Assembly: GCF_900156045.1 (NCBI RefSeq)
Contig: NZ_FTMX01000002.1
Coordinates: 186,001 to 250,000 of the forward strand
DNA length: 64,000 nucleotides
DNA from: Peribacillus simplex
GTDB lineage: Bacteria > Bacillota > Bacilli > Bacillales > DSM-1321
Direction: 5' to 3'
This document shows positions 56,321-64,000 of the stretch, in pieces. Positions within the stretch are counted from its first letter, which is position 1, and every line of letters starts with the position of its first letter. The notes beneath the pieces were generated by a model that saw only the letters and a program-made list of their open reading frames with translations, was not told the origin of the DNA and did no database searches. The position numbers were made by a program, and so were the translations under genes.

Positions 56321-56602
56321 TTATTTTTTTAATGATGCTTCATGCAAAACTGACAATTCCTGTTCAAGCGTCTCCAAAAGGGATTTACCCTCGGTTTCCT
56401 CTACCAAACCTAAGCGTACGGCAAAATCAATTTCTCGTGATAGGCCGAACATTTGCGTATCAAGTACCTCTTCATACAAAGGACATTGAGGCATAGTGAG
56501 ATTTTCCATTTGAACTTTTATCAGTTTTAGAATCTTGTCAGCATCTGCTTTTAATAAAGCATAAGCTTTTTCTCGATGATTGACAAGCATATCAGATGCC
56601 AT
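56321..56602 (-). CDS. ylaN: YlaN (UPF0358/DUF1507), iron-linked regulator
   Basis: 93 aa, helical. The family pattern [49 protein letters not shown] is clear. In S. aureus YlaN binds iron and relieves Fur repression, so a role in iron homeostasis is likely. It is monocistronic with its own terminator. ATG start; the GGGGG upstream is a ribosome site. Confidence 0.92.
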   Translation of the reverse strand: MASDMLVNHREKAYALLKADADKILKLIKVQMENLTMPQCPLYEEVLDTQMFGLSREIDFAVRLGLVEETEGKSLLETLEQELSVLHEASLKK

Positions 56603-56823
56603 GTTAAATCCCCCCGCTCAGAGCGATTAAATCTTATCTCTAAATTCTACCTTTAGTTTTGTGAAAAAGCAAGGACATTGACAAACAATTTGCCATTGGG
56701 ATATCACTGCCACCTCTCAAATGAATATATCCAGCAATGAAAATTGTTCACCATCTTGTAGATGTGACATTTCAATTATAATTGATTATAATCATTAAAG
56801 AGCAACAGAAAGGAATGAGATAT

Positions 56824-57327
56824 TTGGAACCTATCGTATTTATAAATGGGAAAGTGAAATATCCAATTACGCTAGATCCTGGAGTATGGATTTTTGATGA
56901 CCGTAAAGTTGAAATCGATACATATTTCCACGCTGAAAGAGTCCAAGTCAATGAATTAGAAGAATATACGATTGCCGCTTCCAAACATTGGCAAAAAGAA
57001 ATACAGGAAGGCGCAATAATGCCGCCCACAATAAAAACGGAAAGAAAGTTCGAGAAGCAAAGATTGCTGGAAGGGACTTTCGGCATCCCTTTTGAACCTT
57101 TTTTAAAAAATGCCGAACCTGAAAATGGGGTAACTGAAGTCATCGTTACAACCGATGATGAGGAGCTTACATTCCCGTTGGAAACGGCACTTGAATTTTT
57201 CCTGGGCTTTTCCAAGGATGGAAAGCCGCTTAAAATATCTGAAGGCGGCCCTATGGAAATTTATTTCGGAGACGCTTCCAACATCAATGATCCGATAAAA
57301 AATGTACGGTCTTTCACTGTTAAATAA
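56824..57327 (+). CDS. ylaL: YlaL-like conserved protein of unknown function
   Basis: About 167 aa, no membrane segment. The conserved core is EPIVFINGKVKYPITLDPGVWIFDDRKVEIDTYF, and the C-terminus has VTTDDEELTFPLETALEFF. Function unknown. The TTG at 56824 has AAAGGA 8 bp upstream; an ATG three codons earlier directly abuts it. The name rests on position between ylaK and ylaN; in B. subtilis ylaM (glutaminase) follows, and it is absent here. Confidence 0.75.
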   Translation: MEPIVFINGKVKYPITLDPGVWIFDDRKVEIDTYFHAERVQVNELEEYTIAASKHWQKEIQEGAIMPPTIKTERKFEKQRLLEGTFGIPFEPFLKNAEPENGVTEVIVTTDDEELTFPLETALEFFLGFSKDGKPLKISEGGPMEIYFGDASNINDPIKNVRSFTVK

Positions 57328-57359
57328 GACATAGTCCATTCTTCCCGAAAACTTTAGAG

Positions 57360-57389
57360 CAATCGGCAAGGGACATCCCTTGCCGATTG
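57360..57389. terminator. Shared hairpin of ylaL and ylaK
   Basis: CAATCGGCAAGGG and CCCTTGCCGATTG pair perfectly (13 bp) around ACAT between convergent genes. The T-tract is absent or short on both strands, so it may be a weak terminator. Confidence 0.65.
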
Positions 57390-57391
57390 GA

Positions 57392-58723
57392 TTATAAAAG
57401 CGTAGCTGCGAGTTGGGCCAATCCAGATCTTTCCCCTTTTATCAATTTAACATGGCCGGCAATGCGCTCTGTCTTGAATTTTTCCACCACATAGGTCAAA
57501 CCATTATTATATTCATCTAAATAAGGATGATCTATTTGCTCTGGATCCCCCATTAATACAATTTTGCTCCGCTCCCCGACTCTCGTCAAGATGGTCTTGA
57601 CCTCATGTTTTGTTAAGTTCTGCGCTTCATCGATGATGATGAACTGATCCGGGATGCTCCTTCCCCTGATATAGGTCAAGGCTTCCACTTCAATCGAACT
57701 CATGCCAGCTAGAATGGCATCCAATTCCCCAGGTTTTTTCGTATTGAACAAAAATTGGAGATTATCGAAAATAGGCTGCATCCAAGGTCTTAATTTTTCT
57801 TCTTTTTCCCCTGGCAGATAACCAATATCTTTACCAACAGGAACAATCGGCCTGGCAACGAGAAGTTTCTTATATTGTGACAAATCTTCAGTTTGCATCA
57901 ATCCTGTAGCCAATGCCAATAAAGTCTTGCCTGTCCCTGCCTTACCAATGAGCGTCACAAGCTGGATATCCGAACGAAGCAATAAATCAAGGGCCATAGT
58001 CTGCTGGACATTTCTCGGTTTAATTCCCCAAATATGTTCCCCTTCATACATCAATTTCTTAACTAGCCTGCAGTTCTCATCCACTATCCCAATCGCAGAT
58101 GCTGAACTGCCCAGCGTGTCCTTCATCAACAGGAATTGATTTGGATAATATGAATCTTTTGTCAGTTCCTCCAGTGACAGAAAACTTTTTTCATAAAACT
58201 TATTCAGATTATCAATCGATACAAACACTTCTTTGTGCCCAGCGTATATATGGTCCAGTTCTACGACACGATCATTTAAAAAGTCCTCTGCCTCAAGTCC
58301 GATGGCATCGGCTTTAACCCTGACGAGAGTATCTTTGCTTACCAAAATGACCGTTTTTCCATCTTCCTTCGTCTCTTCCTCCAAAGATAAATTTTTCGCA
58401 ACTGCCAATATCCTGTTATCATTCGTTTTCTCCACAAAAATTTCCTGAAGCTTATGAAATGAACGGTGGTTGAGTTCAATCCTTATGCTGCCTCCATTAT
58501 GAAGCGGAACGCTCTGATGAAGCTTCCCTTTTTCACGGAAGCTATCAATCAATTTCGATACTTGCCTGGCATTCCTTCCGATTTCATCCATATACCGTTT
58601 TTTCGAATCCAATTCTTCTAATACGACTGCCGGAATGACAACTTCATTATCTTCGAATGAATAAATCGAGTACGGATCCTGCAACAGGACATTCGTATCT
58701 AAAACATAGATTTTTTTCCCCAA
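57392..58723 (-). CDS. ylaK: YlaK, PhoH-like ATPase with N-terminal PIN domain
   Basis: 443 aa. An N-terminal PIN nuclease-like domain (KIYVLDTNVLLQDPYSIYSF...DNRILAVAKNL...VILVSKD, about 4-140) is fused to a PhoH ATPase with Walker A GKAGTGKT (260-267) and Walker B FIIIDEAQNLT. PhoH2-type PIN-PhoH proteins are reported to be RNA helicases/ribonucleases. It is transcribed alone. GGAGGCG lies upstream of the ATG. Confidence 0.93.
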   Translation of the reverse strand: MGKKIYVLDTNVLLQDPYSIYSFEDNEVVIPAVVLEELDSKKRYMDEIGRNARQVSKLIDSFREKGKLHQSVPLHNGGSIRIELNHRSFHKLQEIFVEKTNDNRILAVAKNLSLEEETKEDGKTVILVSKDTLVRVKADAIGLEAEDFLNDRVVELDHIYAGHKEVFVSIDNLNKFYEKSFLSLEELTKDSYYPNQFLLMKDTLGSSASAIGIVDENCRLVKKLMYEGEHIWGIKPRNVQQTMALDLLLRSDIQLVTLIGKAGTGKTLLALATGLMQTEDLSQYKKLLVARPIVPVGKDIGYLPGEKEEKLRPWMQPIFDNLQFLFNTKKPGELDAILAGMSSIEVEALTYIRGRSIPDQFIIIDEAQNLTKHEVKTILTRVGERSKIVLMGDPEQIDHPYLDEYNNGLTYVVEKFKTERIAGHVKLIKGERSGLAQLAATLL

Positions 58724-58988
58724 TATGACGCCTCCTGCCTGCTCTTTAGGATATGCCTTACCATTTACTACACTCAGAAGTTATGTAGCGGACGAGACTG
58801 TTGATAAAATATATGTTCATTTGCATAAAGATAGAAGAACATTTACAGACTATAAAGAAAACTTCCAGCAAAAATGCTATCCCCAGCATTGATGACAACA
58901 TGTTTGGCCGCATTTTTACTTACATGAATCAGACTTGGTCATTGGTGGACAGGCTGGAACCAACAAAAAACATTAAGGAGGCTGCACA

Positions 58989-59588
58989 TTGAAAAAATAC
59001 ATTTTGTCGCTCGCTGCTGTTCTGTTGATGACAGGTTGCACAATGGATAATAAAAATGAAGTGTCTGAAAATAATGCGAAAAACAATTTAACGAAAGTCA
59101 ATAACTCGACCATTAAGGAGGCAGACAGAAATACAGGTCAGCAAACATCGGAAAGACTCACTGGTTTGGCTAAATCCATTCCTGAGGTAAACGATGCCAC
59201 CGCAGTCGTACTTGGCAAATATGCCATCGTCGGAATAGATATCGACCAAGATATTGAGCGTTCACAGGTCGGAACGATAAAGTATTCAGTTGGAGAAACT
59301 TTAAAACATGATCCTGAAGGCGCAAATGCCCTCATCGTCGCTGACCCGGATATAAATGAGCGGATCAGGGAGGTGGCCAGAGACATTAAAGACGGTAAAC
59401 CGGTAACCGGGATACTAAATGAACTGGCTGACATCACAAGTCGTGTCATTCCTGAGGTTCCTGGCGACATTTTAACCCCAACGCCGTCCAAGAACATTGA
59501 AAATGAAAAAAATAAACTTGATGATGAATCGGAAAGAAAAGAACTCGATAAAGAGCAAAATGATCAATCCAATCACTTTAAAGAATGA
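58989..59588 (+). CDS. ylaJ: YlaJ/YhcN-family sporulation lipoprotein
   Basis: 199 aa. A TTG start with AAGGAGG 7 bp upstream, then a lipobox LMTGC (Cys17). The YhcN/YlaJ domain is present (RLTGLAKSIPEVNDATAVVLGKYAIVGIDID...YSVGETLKHDPEGANALIVADPDINERIREV). The C-terminus is charged. The family occurs in spore membranes and aids germination. It is followed by a terminator. Confidence 0.92.
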   Translation: MKKYILSLAAVLLMTGCTMDNKNEVSENNAKNNLTKVNNSTIKEADRNTGQQTSERLTGLAKSIPEVNDATAVVLGKYAIVGIDIDQDIERSQVGTIKYSVGETLKHDPEGANALIVADPDINERIREVARDIKDGKPVTGILNELADITSRVIPEVPGDILTPTPSKNIENEKNKLDDESERKELDKEQNDQSNHFKE

Positions 59589-59596
59589 ATATGCCT

Positions 59597-59625
59597 AACC
59601 CGGAGTCAATCTTCGGGTTTTTTTC
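59597..59625 (+). terminator. Terminator of ylaJ
   Basis: AACCCGGAG pairs with CTTCGGGTT (one G-U) around TCAAT, followed by TTTTTCTTT. Confidence 0.82.
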
Positions 59626-59747
59626 TTTATCCGTCATGAACCCAGTAACGTAAACGTTCATATGTTAGTTTCACTTTATCCTCGTTTTACCATAAAAATA
59701 TTGGTATACTTAAAACCATATTCAAATTGAAGTGAGGTTCAACTAAT

Positions 59748-59948
59748 ATGAAGGTTAAATGTGTAATATGCGATCAAATTGAATCTATACCTGATGATAG
59801 CCCAGAAGCTAAGAAACTTCGTAACCGCCCTATACATACCTATATGTGCAATACATGCAACCAACGCATAGAGGAGCGTACGAACGAACGGATTGCAACC
59901 GGAAACTTCCGTCTTTACCGGACAATCAAAAATGAAGATGAATGGTAG
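59748..59948 (+). CDS. ylaI: YlaI, zinc-ribbon protein (DUF2197)
   Basis: 66 aa. Cys5, Cys8, Cys34 and Cys37 form two CxxC knuckles of a zinc ribbon, with conserved NRPIHTYMCNTC. Function unknown; conserved in Bacillaceae. The start of the following membrane gene overlaps its end. GTGAGG lies 8 bp upstream of the ATG. Confidence 0.88.
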   Translation: MKVKCVICDQIESIPDDSPEAKKLRNRPIHTYMCNTCNQRIEERTNERIATGNFRLYRTIKNEDEW

Positions 59949-60363
59949 AATAAATTATAAAGTTTCCCTGATCGGTCTCATCAATGGAATTCTGCTTGGA
60001 TTGATAATGAAGTTGGTCGAAATGTTTTCCGGTAAACCAGTTTATAAGCTCCTATTGAATGTGGATTTCCTTCCTGTAATCGGAGCTGTTTCCTGGAGTG
60101 AGGCAACATTGTTCTTTTTCCATCTCCTTTTCTCACTGGCAATTACGTTTTGTTACGTTTATATTCTTCGTCCTTTGAAGATTTTCAGGAATTGGAACAA
60201 CTACACACTTGCTTTTTTCACGATCATTCCAGCAATCATGCTTTACTTCCCATTATCGGCGCTGTCGAAAACAGAAGCTGTCCTTCCTTCTGATTTGACA
60301 GCTTTCTTTTTGTGGACAATCTTACATCTTTTTTACGGACTTTTCCTCCCCAGAGCAATATAA
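59932..60363 (+). CDS. Uncharacterised four-helix membrane protein
   Basis: About 143 aa with four membrane helices (roughly 10-25, 52-75, 90-108, 120-140) and short loops. It is reminiscent of the YqhR family but I cannot confirm it. The ATG at 59932 or the next one at 59938 overlaps ylaI by about 15 bp; the ribosome site is weak, so translation coupled to ylaI is likely. It ends at a strong terminator. Confidence 0.65.
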   Translation: MKMNGRINYKVSLIGLINGILLGLIMKLVEMFSGKPVYKLLLNVDFLPVIGAVSWSEATLFFFHLLFSLAITFCYVYILRPLKIFRNWNNYTLAFFTIIPAIMLYFPLSALSKTEAVLPSDLTAFFLWTILHLFYGLFLPRAI

Positions 60364-60396
60364 AAAGAACCGTGCGTATATCGCACGGTTCTTTTT
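60362..60396. terminator. Strong bidirectional terminator
   Basis: AAAAAGAACCGTGCG and CGCACGGTTCTTTTT pair perfectly over 15 bp around TATAT. It serves the membrane gene on the plus strand and the 95-aa gene on the minus strand. Confidence 0.92.
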
Positions 60397-60400
60397 ATCA

Positions 60401-60688
60401 TTACTCGATATTTTTATACTTATCTGGCTCCAACTGTATTTGGTCTAACATGATATCAATCAATTCAATCGGATAACGTTGCTTTTTCATTTCGTCCCCC
60501 AAAAGATACTCGACGAAATAAAAAGGTTCTGTTTTTGAAACCGAATCGATTATCACCTGATGATCATCTTTCAGCATCTGCATGAAAAACATTTCTGTAT
60601 CACGTGCTGCTGTATCATCAGGCCTTGCATCACAGACAACTTTGATCGTCAACCAATTGTATAAAGCATCCTGTAATGATTTCATCAT
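60401..60688 (-). CDS. Uncharacterised small protein downstream of ylaH
   Basis: About 95 aa, no membrane segment, no recognised domain (MMKSLQDALYNWLTIKVVCDARPDDTAARDT, then an acidic/aromatic stretch FFMQMLKDDHQV). The ATG at 60688 lies one base after the ylaH stop (TAAGATG), so it is coupled to ylaH. In the frame, longer starts reach into ylaH. I do not recognise it from B. subtilis. Confidence 0.7.
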   Translation of the reverse strand: MMKSLQDALYNWLTIKVVCDARPDDTAARDTEMFFMQMLKDDHQVIIDSVSKTEPFYFVEYLLGDEMKKQRYPIELIDIMLDQIQLEPDKYKNIE

Positions 60689-60689
60689 C

Positions 60690-60998
60690 TTAAGCCTGTT
60701 CTTCTTTTCTCGAATTATGAAGACGGATTCGATAAATCCCAAGAACAAGCGAAGCGATGACTAATGCTTCCCCCATAGGAAGAAACACCGCAAAGAAAGA
60801 AAGAAGGGTACATCCAAGTGCCATTACCACATAAATGACCACATTTTTTAGCAAAGGTAACTTTTTGGCAAAACCTAACTGATAGACTAGGATGCATAAT
60901 CCAAAGACCGTCAAATATAAATACCACATTCCCGCTTCAGGATTTTCATCCACTCTGTACAATGCTGCAAAAAATGATAATCGCTCTTGGATATCCAA
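60690..60998 (-). CDS. ylaH: YlaH-like membrane protein
   Basis: 102 aa with three membrane helices (about 25-42, 52-70, 74-90) and a short basic tail. It matches the YlaH family, located next to typA as in B. subtilis; function unknown. It follows typA by 22 bp, and AAGAGGAGGAG is upstream of the start. Confidence 0.85.
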   Translation of the reverse strand: MDIQERLSFFAALYRVDENPEAGMWYLYLTVFGLCILVYQLGFAKKLPLLKNVVIYVVMALGCTLLSFFAVFLPMGEALVIASLVLGIYRIRLHNSRKEEQA

Positions 60999-61020
60999 TC
61001 TTTTCTCCTCCTCTTGCTAT

Positions 61021-62868
61021 TTATTTTTCTTCAAGGGCAACTTTCTTTCTTTTAGCTGCTCTTTCACGTTCGTTTTTATCAAGAATTTTTTTACGAAGAC
61101 GGATTGAATCCGGAGTTACTTCACAGTACTCGTCATCGTTCAAATATTCTAGAGCTTCTTCAAGGGACATGATTCTTGGTTTTTTCATGGAAGAAGTTTG
61201 GTCTTTATTTGCTGAACGCATATTTGTCATTTGTTTCGCTTTAACGATATTGACGGTCAAATCGCTATCACGGTTATGCTCCCCGACGATCATGCCTTCA
61301 TAAATATCCGTACCTGGCTCAACGAAAATAACCCCGCGGTCTTCTACTTGCATAATACCATATTGTGTAGTTTTTCCTGATTCCATGGAAACCAGTACAC
61401 CTTGACGTCTTCCGCCGACTTGACCTTGTGCCATTGGTTGGTAGCTGTCAAATGAGTGGTTCATGATACCATATCCACGTGTAATCGTTAAGAACTCAGT
61501 GGAATATCCAATAAGTCCGCGAGCTGGAACCGTGAACAGTAAACGAACTTGACCGCTTCCGCTATTGATCATGTCCAATAATTCACCTTTACGGGCTCCC
61601 ATTGATTCCATGATAGAACCAGTGTGCTCCTCAGGTACGTCGATTTGTACACGTTCAACAGGCTCACAACGGACGCCATCAATCAAACGAACGATAACTT
61701 CCGGTTTAGAAACCTGCAGTTCATAGCCTTCACGTCTCATGTTTTCGATCAGGATGGAAAGGTGAAGCTCCCCACGGCCTGAAACAACCCAGACATCCGG
61801 AGAATCGGTATTTTCGACTCTTAAGCTGACATCCGTCTGTAATTGGTTTCTCAAACGCTCTTCAATTTTACGAGCTGTAACAAATTTTCCTTCACGGCCT
61901 GCGAATGGGCTGTTATTTACAAGGAAAGTCATCTGTAATGTTGGCTCGTCAATACGCAGGATAGGTAGTGCATCAGGGTGTTCAGTCGGACAAACCGTTT
62001 CACCTACGTTAATATCCTCCATACCAGAAACGGCAATTAAATCACCGGCAACGGCTTCTTGGATTTCAACTTTCTTCAAGCCAATATAACCAAAGATTTT
62101 CGTTACACGGAATTGTTTAACCGTCCCATCAAGTTTCATTAATGAAACTTGTTGACCAACATGCATTTTACCGCGGAATACACGGCCAACCCCGATACGT
62201 CCTACATAATCATTATAGTCAAGTAAAGCCACTTGGAATTGAAGCGGTTCATCTGAGTTATCAATTGGTGCTGGGATCGTTTCGACGATTGTTTCGAAAA
62301 GTGGGGTCATGTCTTTTTCTTGTTTAGTAGGATCTGAATCCAAGCTTGCAGTACCTGCAATACCTGAAGTGAAGACTACTGGGAATTCTAACTGTTCTTC
62401 TTCAGCTCCTAGTTCGATGAATAAGTCAATTACTTCATCGACCACTTCATTCGGACGTGCAGAATCTTTATCGATTTTGTTCACGACAACGATTGGTGTA
62501 ATCTTTTGTTCCAATGCTTTTTTCAACACAAAGCGAGTTTGCGGCATACAGCCTTCATATGCATCAACAACAAGAAGAACGCCATCAACCATTTTCATGA
62601 TCCGTTCCACTTCACCTCCAAAGTCGGCATGACCAGGTGTATCCAAAATATTGATTCTTGTATCTTGGTATTGAACTGCTGTATTTTTCGCAAGAATCGT
62701 GATTCCGCGTTCTTTTTCAATCGCATTAGAATCCATCGCACGTTCTTCCACATGTTCATTTTCACGGAAAGTACCAGATTGCTTAAGCAACTGATCCACT
62801 AACGTCGTTTTACCATGGTCAACGTGGGCAATGATGGCTATATTACGAATATTTTCTCTTAATTTCAA
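61021..62868 (-). CDS. typA: TypA/BipA, ribosome-associated translational GTPase
   Basis: 615 aa. The GTPase G1 motif AHVDHGKT is at 14-21, and ERGITILAK, DTPGHADFG and NKIDKD follow; the C-terminal domains have GRGELHLSILIENMRREGYE and RGLIGYSTEF. It aids ribosome assembly and stress or cold adaptation. TTG start at 62868 with AGGAGTG 8 bp upstream; this gives MKLRENIRNIAIIAHVDHG like relatives. It is followed by ylaH. Confidence 0.96.
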   Translation of the reverse strand: MKLRENIRNIAIIAHVDHGKTTLVDQLLKQSGTFRENEHVEERAMDSNAIEKERGITILAKNTAVQYQDTRINILDTPGHADFGGEVERIMKMVDGVLLVVDAYEGCMPQTRFVLKKALEQKITPIVVVNKIDKDSARPNEVVDEVIDLFIELGAEEEQLEFPVVFTSGIAGTASLDSDPTKQEKDMTPLFETIVETIPAPIDNSDEPLQFQVALLDYNDYVGRIGVGRVFRGKMHVGQQVSLMKLDGTVKQFRVTKIFGYIGLKKVEIQEAVAGDLIAVSGMEDINVGETVCPTEHPDALPILRIDEPTLQMTFLVNNSPFAGREGKFVTARKIEERLRNQLQTDVSLRVENTDSPDVWVVSGRGELHLSILIENMRREGYELQVSKPEVIVRLIDGVRCEPVERVQIDVPEEHTGSIMESMGARKGELLDMINSGSGQVRLLFTVPARGLIGYSTEFLTITRGYGIMNHSFDSYQPMAQGQVGGRRQGVLVSMESGKTTQYGIMQVEDRGVIFVEPGTDIYEGMIVGEHNRDSDLTVNIVKAKQMTNMRSANKDQTSSMKKPRIMSLEEALEYLNDDEYCEVTPDSIRLRKKILDKNERERAAKRKKVALEEK

Positions 62869-62923
62869 AAAATTCACTCCTAAAAAAGTTTGTGTATAAC
62901 GTATCACTAGTATTAGCTTACAT

Positions 62924-62932
62924 ATTATATCA
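62924..62932 (-). promoter_or_regulatory. Extended -10 promoter element of typA
   Basis: TGATATAAT on the minus strand (TG-n-TATAAT), 55 bp before the TTG start. A possible -35 (TATTTG) is weak. Confidence 0.45.
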
Positions 62933-62992
62933 CAAACATACTAGAAACAAATACAGAAATTATGTACAATAGATATATTAGGGGTGATATTA

Positions 62993-63175
62993 ATGAACAT
63001 TAAATGGAATTTCTTAATATTAGCGGTATTGGCAACAGCCAGCATTGGCTCCATTGGCATCTTCATTGCTGAAAAGAGCTTGATTGGAATATTAGCTGCA
63101 ATCGTCATTCTTTGCGGAATCATGGGGTTCGGTTTCACTCAGAAGAAGAAATTACGCGAAGCCGGAAAGTTATAA
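62993..63175 (+). CDS. ylaF: YlaF-like small membrane protein (DUF5325)
   Basis: 60 aa with two membrane helices (about 6-24 and 29-47) and a basic tail KKKLREAGKL. It matches YlaF by length, topology and position beside typA. Function unknown. The ATG at 62993 has AGGGGTG upstream; a GTG three codons earlier overlaps that ribosome site. Confidence 0.85.
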   Translation: MNIKWNFLILAVLATASIGSIGIFIAEKSLIGILAAIVILCGIMGFGFTQKKKLREAGKL

Positions 63176-63178
63176 TAT

Positions 63179-63209
63179 AAAAACTCGCTGACAGACAGCG
63201 AGTTTTTTT
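63179..63209. terminator. Terminator of ylaF
   Basis: AAACTCGCTG and CAGCGAGTTT pair around ACAGA, followed by T runs on both strands. It is between ylaF and the convergent phosphatase gene. Confidence 0.9.
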
Positions 63210-63252
63210 GTTAATTATTTCAAAATTAGCATTTTATAATTAGACCTTAATA

Positions 63253-64000
63253 CTAATTACTGGAATTTCCTGTTAAGTATTTATCGAATACTTCTTTATG
63301 GAGCCCTGGTTTAGATACGAAAAGTGAGTCACCTTTTAAAAAGTCCAATTCGTCACCTTTAATATTACTAACTTCCCCGCCCACTTCCTCAACCAGTAAA
63401 ACTCCTCCGGCAAAGTCCCAGGGCATGAGTCTCATGGTTATGTATGCATCAATCCTTCCAGCTGCGACGAAAGCAAGTTCCAATGCTGCCGAGCCATAAG
63501 AACGTGTCCCTCTTGCATCCCGAACTAGCGGTGCCAAGAGTCTCGGATCGATCCTACGGTTTTCCGTTACCCAGCTTGCATTAATTGAAATTATCGCTTT
63601 GCTTACTGATGTCGCTTCAAGAGATGGCAGCCTTTGATCATTCAGAAATGCTCCTTGCCCCTTAATCGCATGATATAGTTCATCACTAAATACATCGTAA
63701 ACCATGCCGATCTTTCCGATGCCATCCACATAAACCCCAAGGGATATTGCAAAATTCCTCTGTTGATGAATGAAATTCAACGTTCCATCAATTGGATCGA
63801 TGATCCACACAGTACCTTTTAGGTCTTTAATATCATTGCCCATTCCCTCTTCCCCGAATATGCGGTGTTCAGGAAAAACTTCGCCGATTTTTTCGCAAAA
63901 AAACTTTTCTATCCCCTTATCCATATTAGTAACCAAATCATTCGGATTCGTTTTCATTTCAATATTCAACTTGGTTTTAAAGGACGCCCTTAGCCTAGTT
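63253..64000 (-). CDS. Inositol-monophosphatase family protein (YktC/SuhB-like), 5' end off the right edge
   Basis: The reading frame is open to the edge of the window (residues TRLRASFKTKLNIEMK before the first candidate start), so the N-terminus is missing. Metal-binding motifs are present: GEEG, DPIDGTLNF and WDFAGG, with NASWVTENRRID and RGTRSYGSAALELA. It matches YktC of B. subtilis, which dephosphorylates inositol-type or related phosphates. The true start lies about 15 or more codons beyond the edge. Confidence 0.92.
   Translation of the reverse strand, partial: TRLRASFKTKLNIEMKTNPNDLVTNMDKGIEKFFCEKIGEVFPEHRIFGEEGMGNDIKDLKGTVWIIDPIDGTLNFIHQQRNFAISLGVYVDGIGKIGMVYDVFSDELYHAIKGQGAFLNDQRLPSLEATSVSKAIISINASWVTENRRIDPRLLAPLVRDARGTRSYGSAALELAFVAAGRIDAYITMRLMPWDFAGGVLLVEEVGGEVSNIKGDELDFLKGDSLFVSKPGLHKEVFDKYLTGNSSN

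Noticed and set aside
58801-58992. Plus-strand 63-codon frame just before ylaJ
   Set aside because: It begins with TTG without a ribosome site and runs into the ylaJ ribosome site; it looks like untranslated leader.

Overview
The window is a chromosomal segment of a spore-forming, Gram-positive, low-to-mid GC member of the Bacillaceae. It encodes sigma-G, sigma-E, SpoIIGA, SpoVD, SpoVE and YlbJ, the bacillithiol gene bshC and a caa3 oxidase. Gene order is the Bacillus subtilis ylaF-to-divIVA block read in reverse, so most genes lie on the minus strand. A Peribacillus-like species is a guess from family resemblance only. I see no phage, CRISPR, tRNA, rRNA or defence island; this is core genome, and its interest lies in local rearrangements and non-coding structure.

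Layout from left to right. 1-6476: divIVA start, ylmH-ylmG-sepF-ylmE-ylmD, ylmC, then sigG, sigE and spoIIGA. 6980-25030: the division and cell wall (dcw) cluster, transcribed right to left: mraZ-rsmH-ftsL-pbpB, spoVD, murE-mraY-murD, spoVE, murB-divIB-ylxW-ylxX-sbp, ftsA-ftsZ. Hairpin terminators separate these groups, and murG, usually found between spoVE and murB, is absent. 25335-42796: bshC, a DUF3397 gene, panE and the ylb genes (ylbP to ylbC) with coaD, rsmD, rpmF, tmcAL (ylbM), the SepM-like protease ylbL and several small genes of unknown function. 43137-52059: a YugN-like gene, ctaM, ctaG, ctaFEDC, ctaB and, divergently, ctaA, which together build the haem A-containing caa3 oxidase. 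52248-63175: pyruvate carboxylase, ylaN, ylaL, phoH-like ylaK, ylaJ, ylaI, ylaH, typA and ylaF. 63253-64000: an inositol-monophosphatase-family gene running off the right edge.

The genes fit together functionally: dcw genes make and insert septal peptidoglycan, SepF/YlmG/DivIVA act at the same septum, spoIIGA-sigE-sigG start compartment-specific sporulation after asymmetric division, and SpoVD/SpoVE build the spore cortex under that programme. Respiratory genes form a self-contained assembly line (CtaB makes haem O, CtaA converts it to haem A, CtaG/CtaM assist assembly, CtaC-F are the structural subunits).

Most notable observations: loss of murG and of ftsW from their usual syntenic sites; a 635-bp AT-rich gap with GC-rich hairpins where ftsW usually sits; a structured, two-strand RNA candidate upstream of rsmD/ylbH; a 240-bp repeat with inverted ends that seems to have split or duplicated a terminator between ylbJ and coaD; a spoIIG promoter with the hallmark 22-bp spacer; and divergent ylbN/ylbM promoters that share one -35 region.
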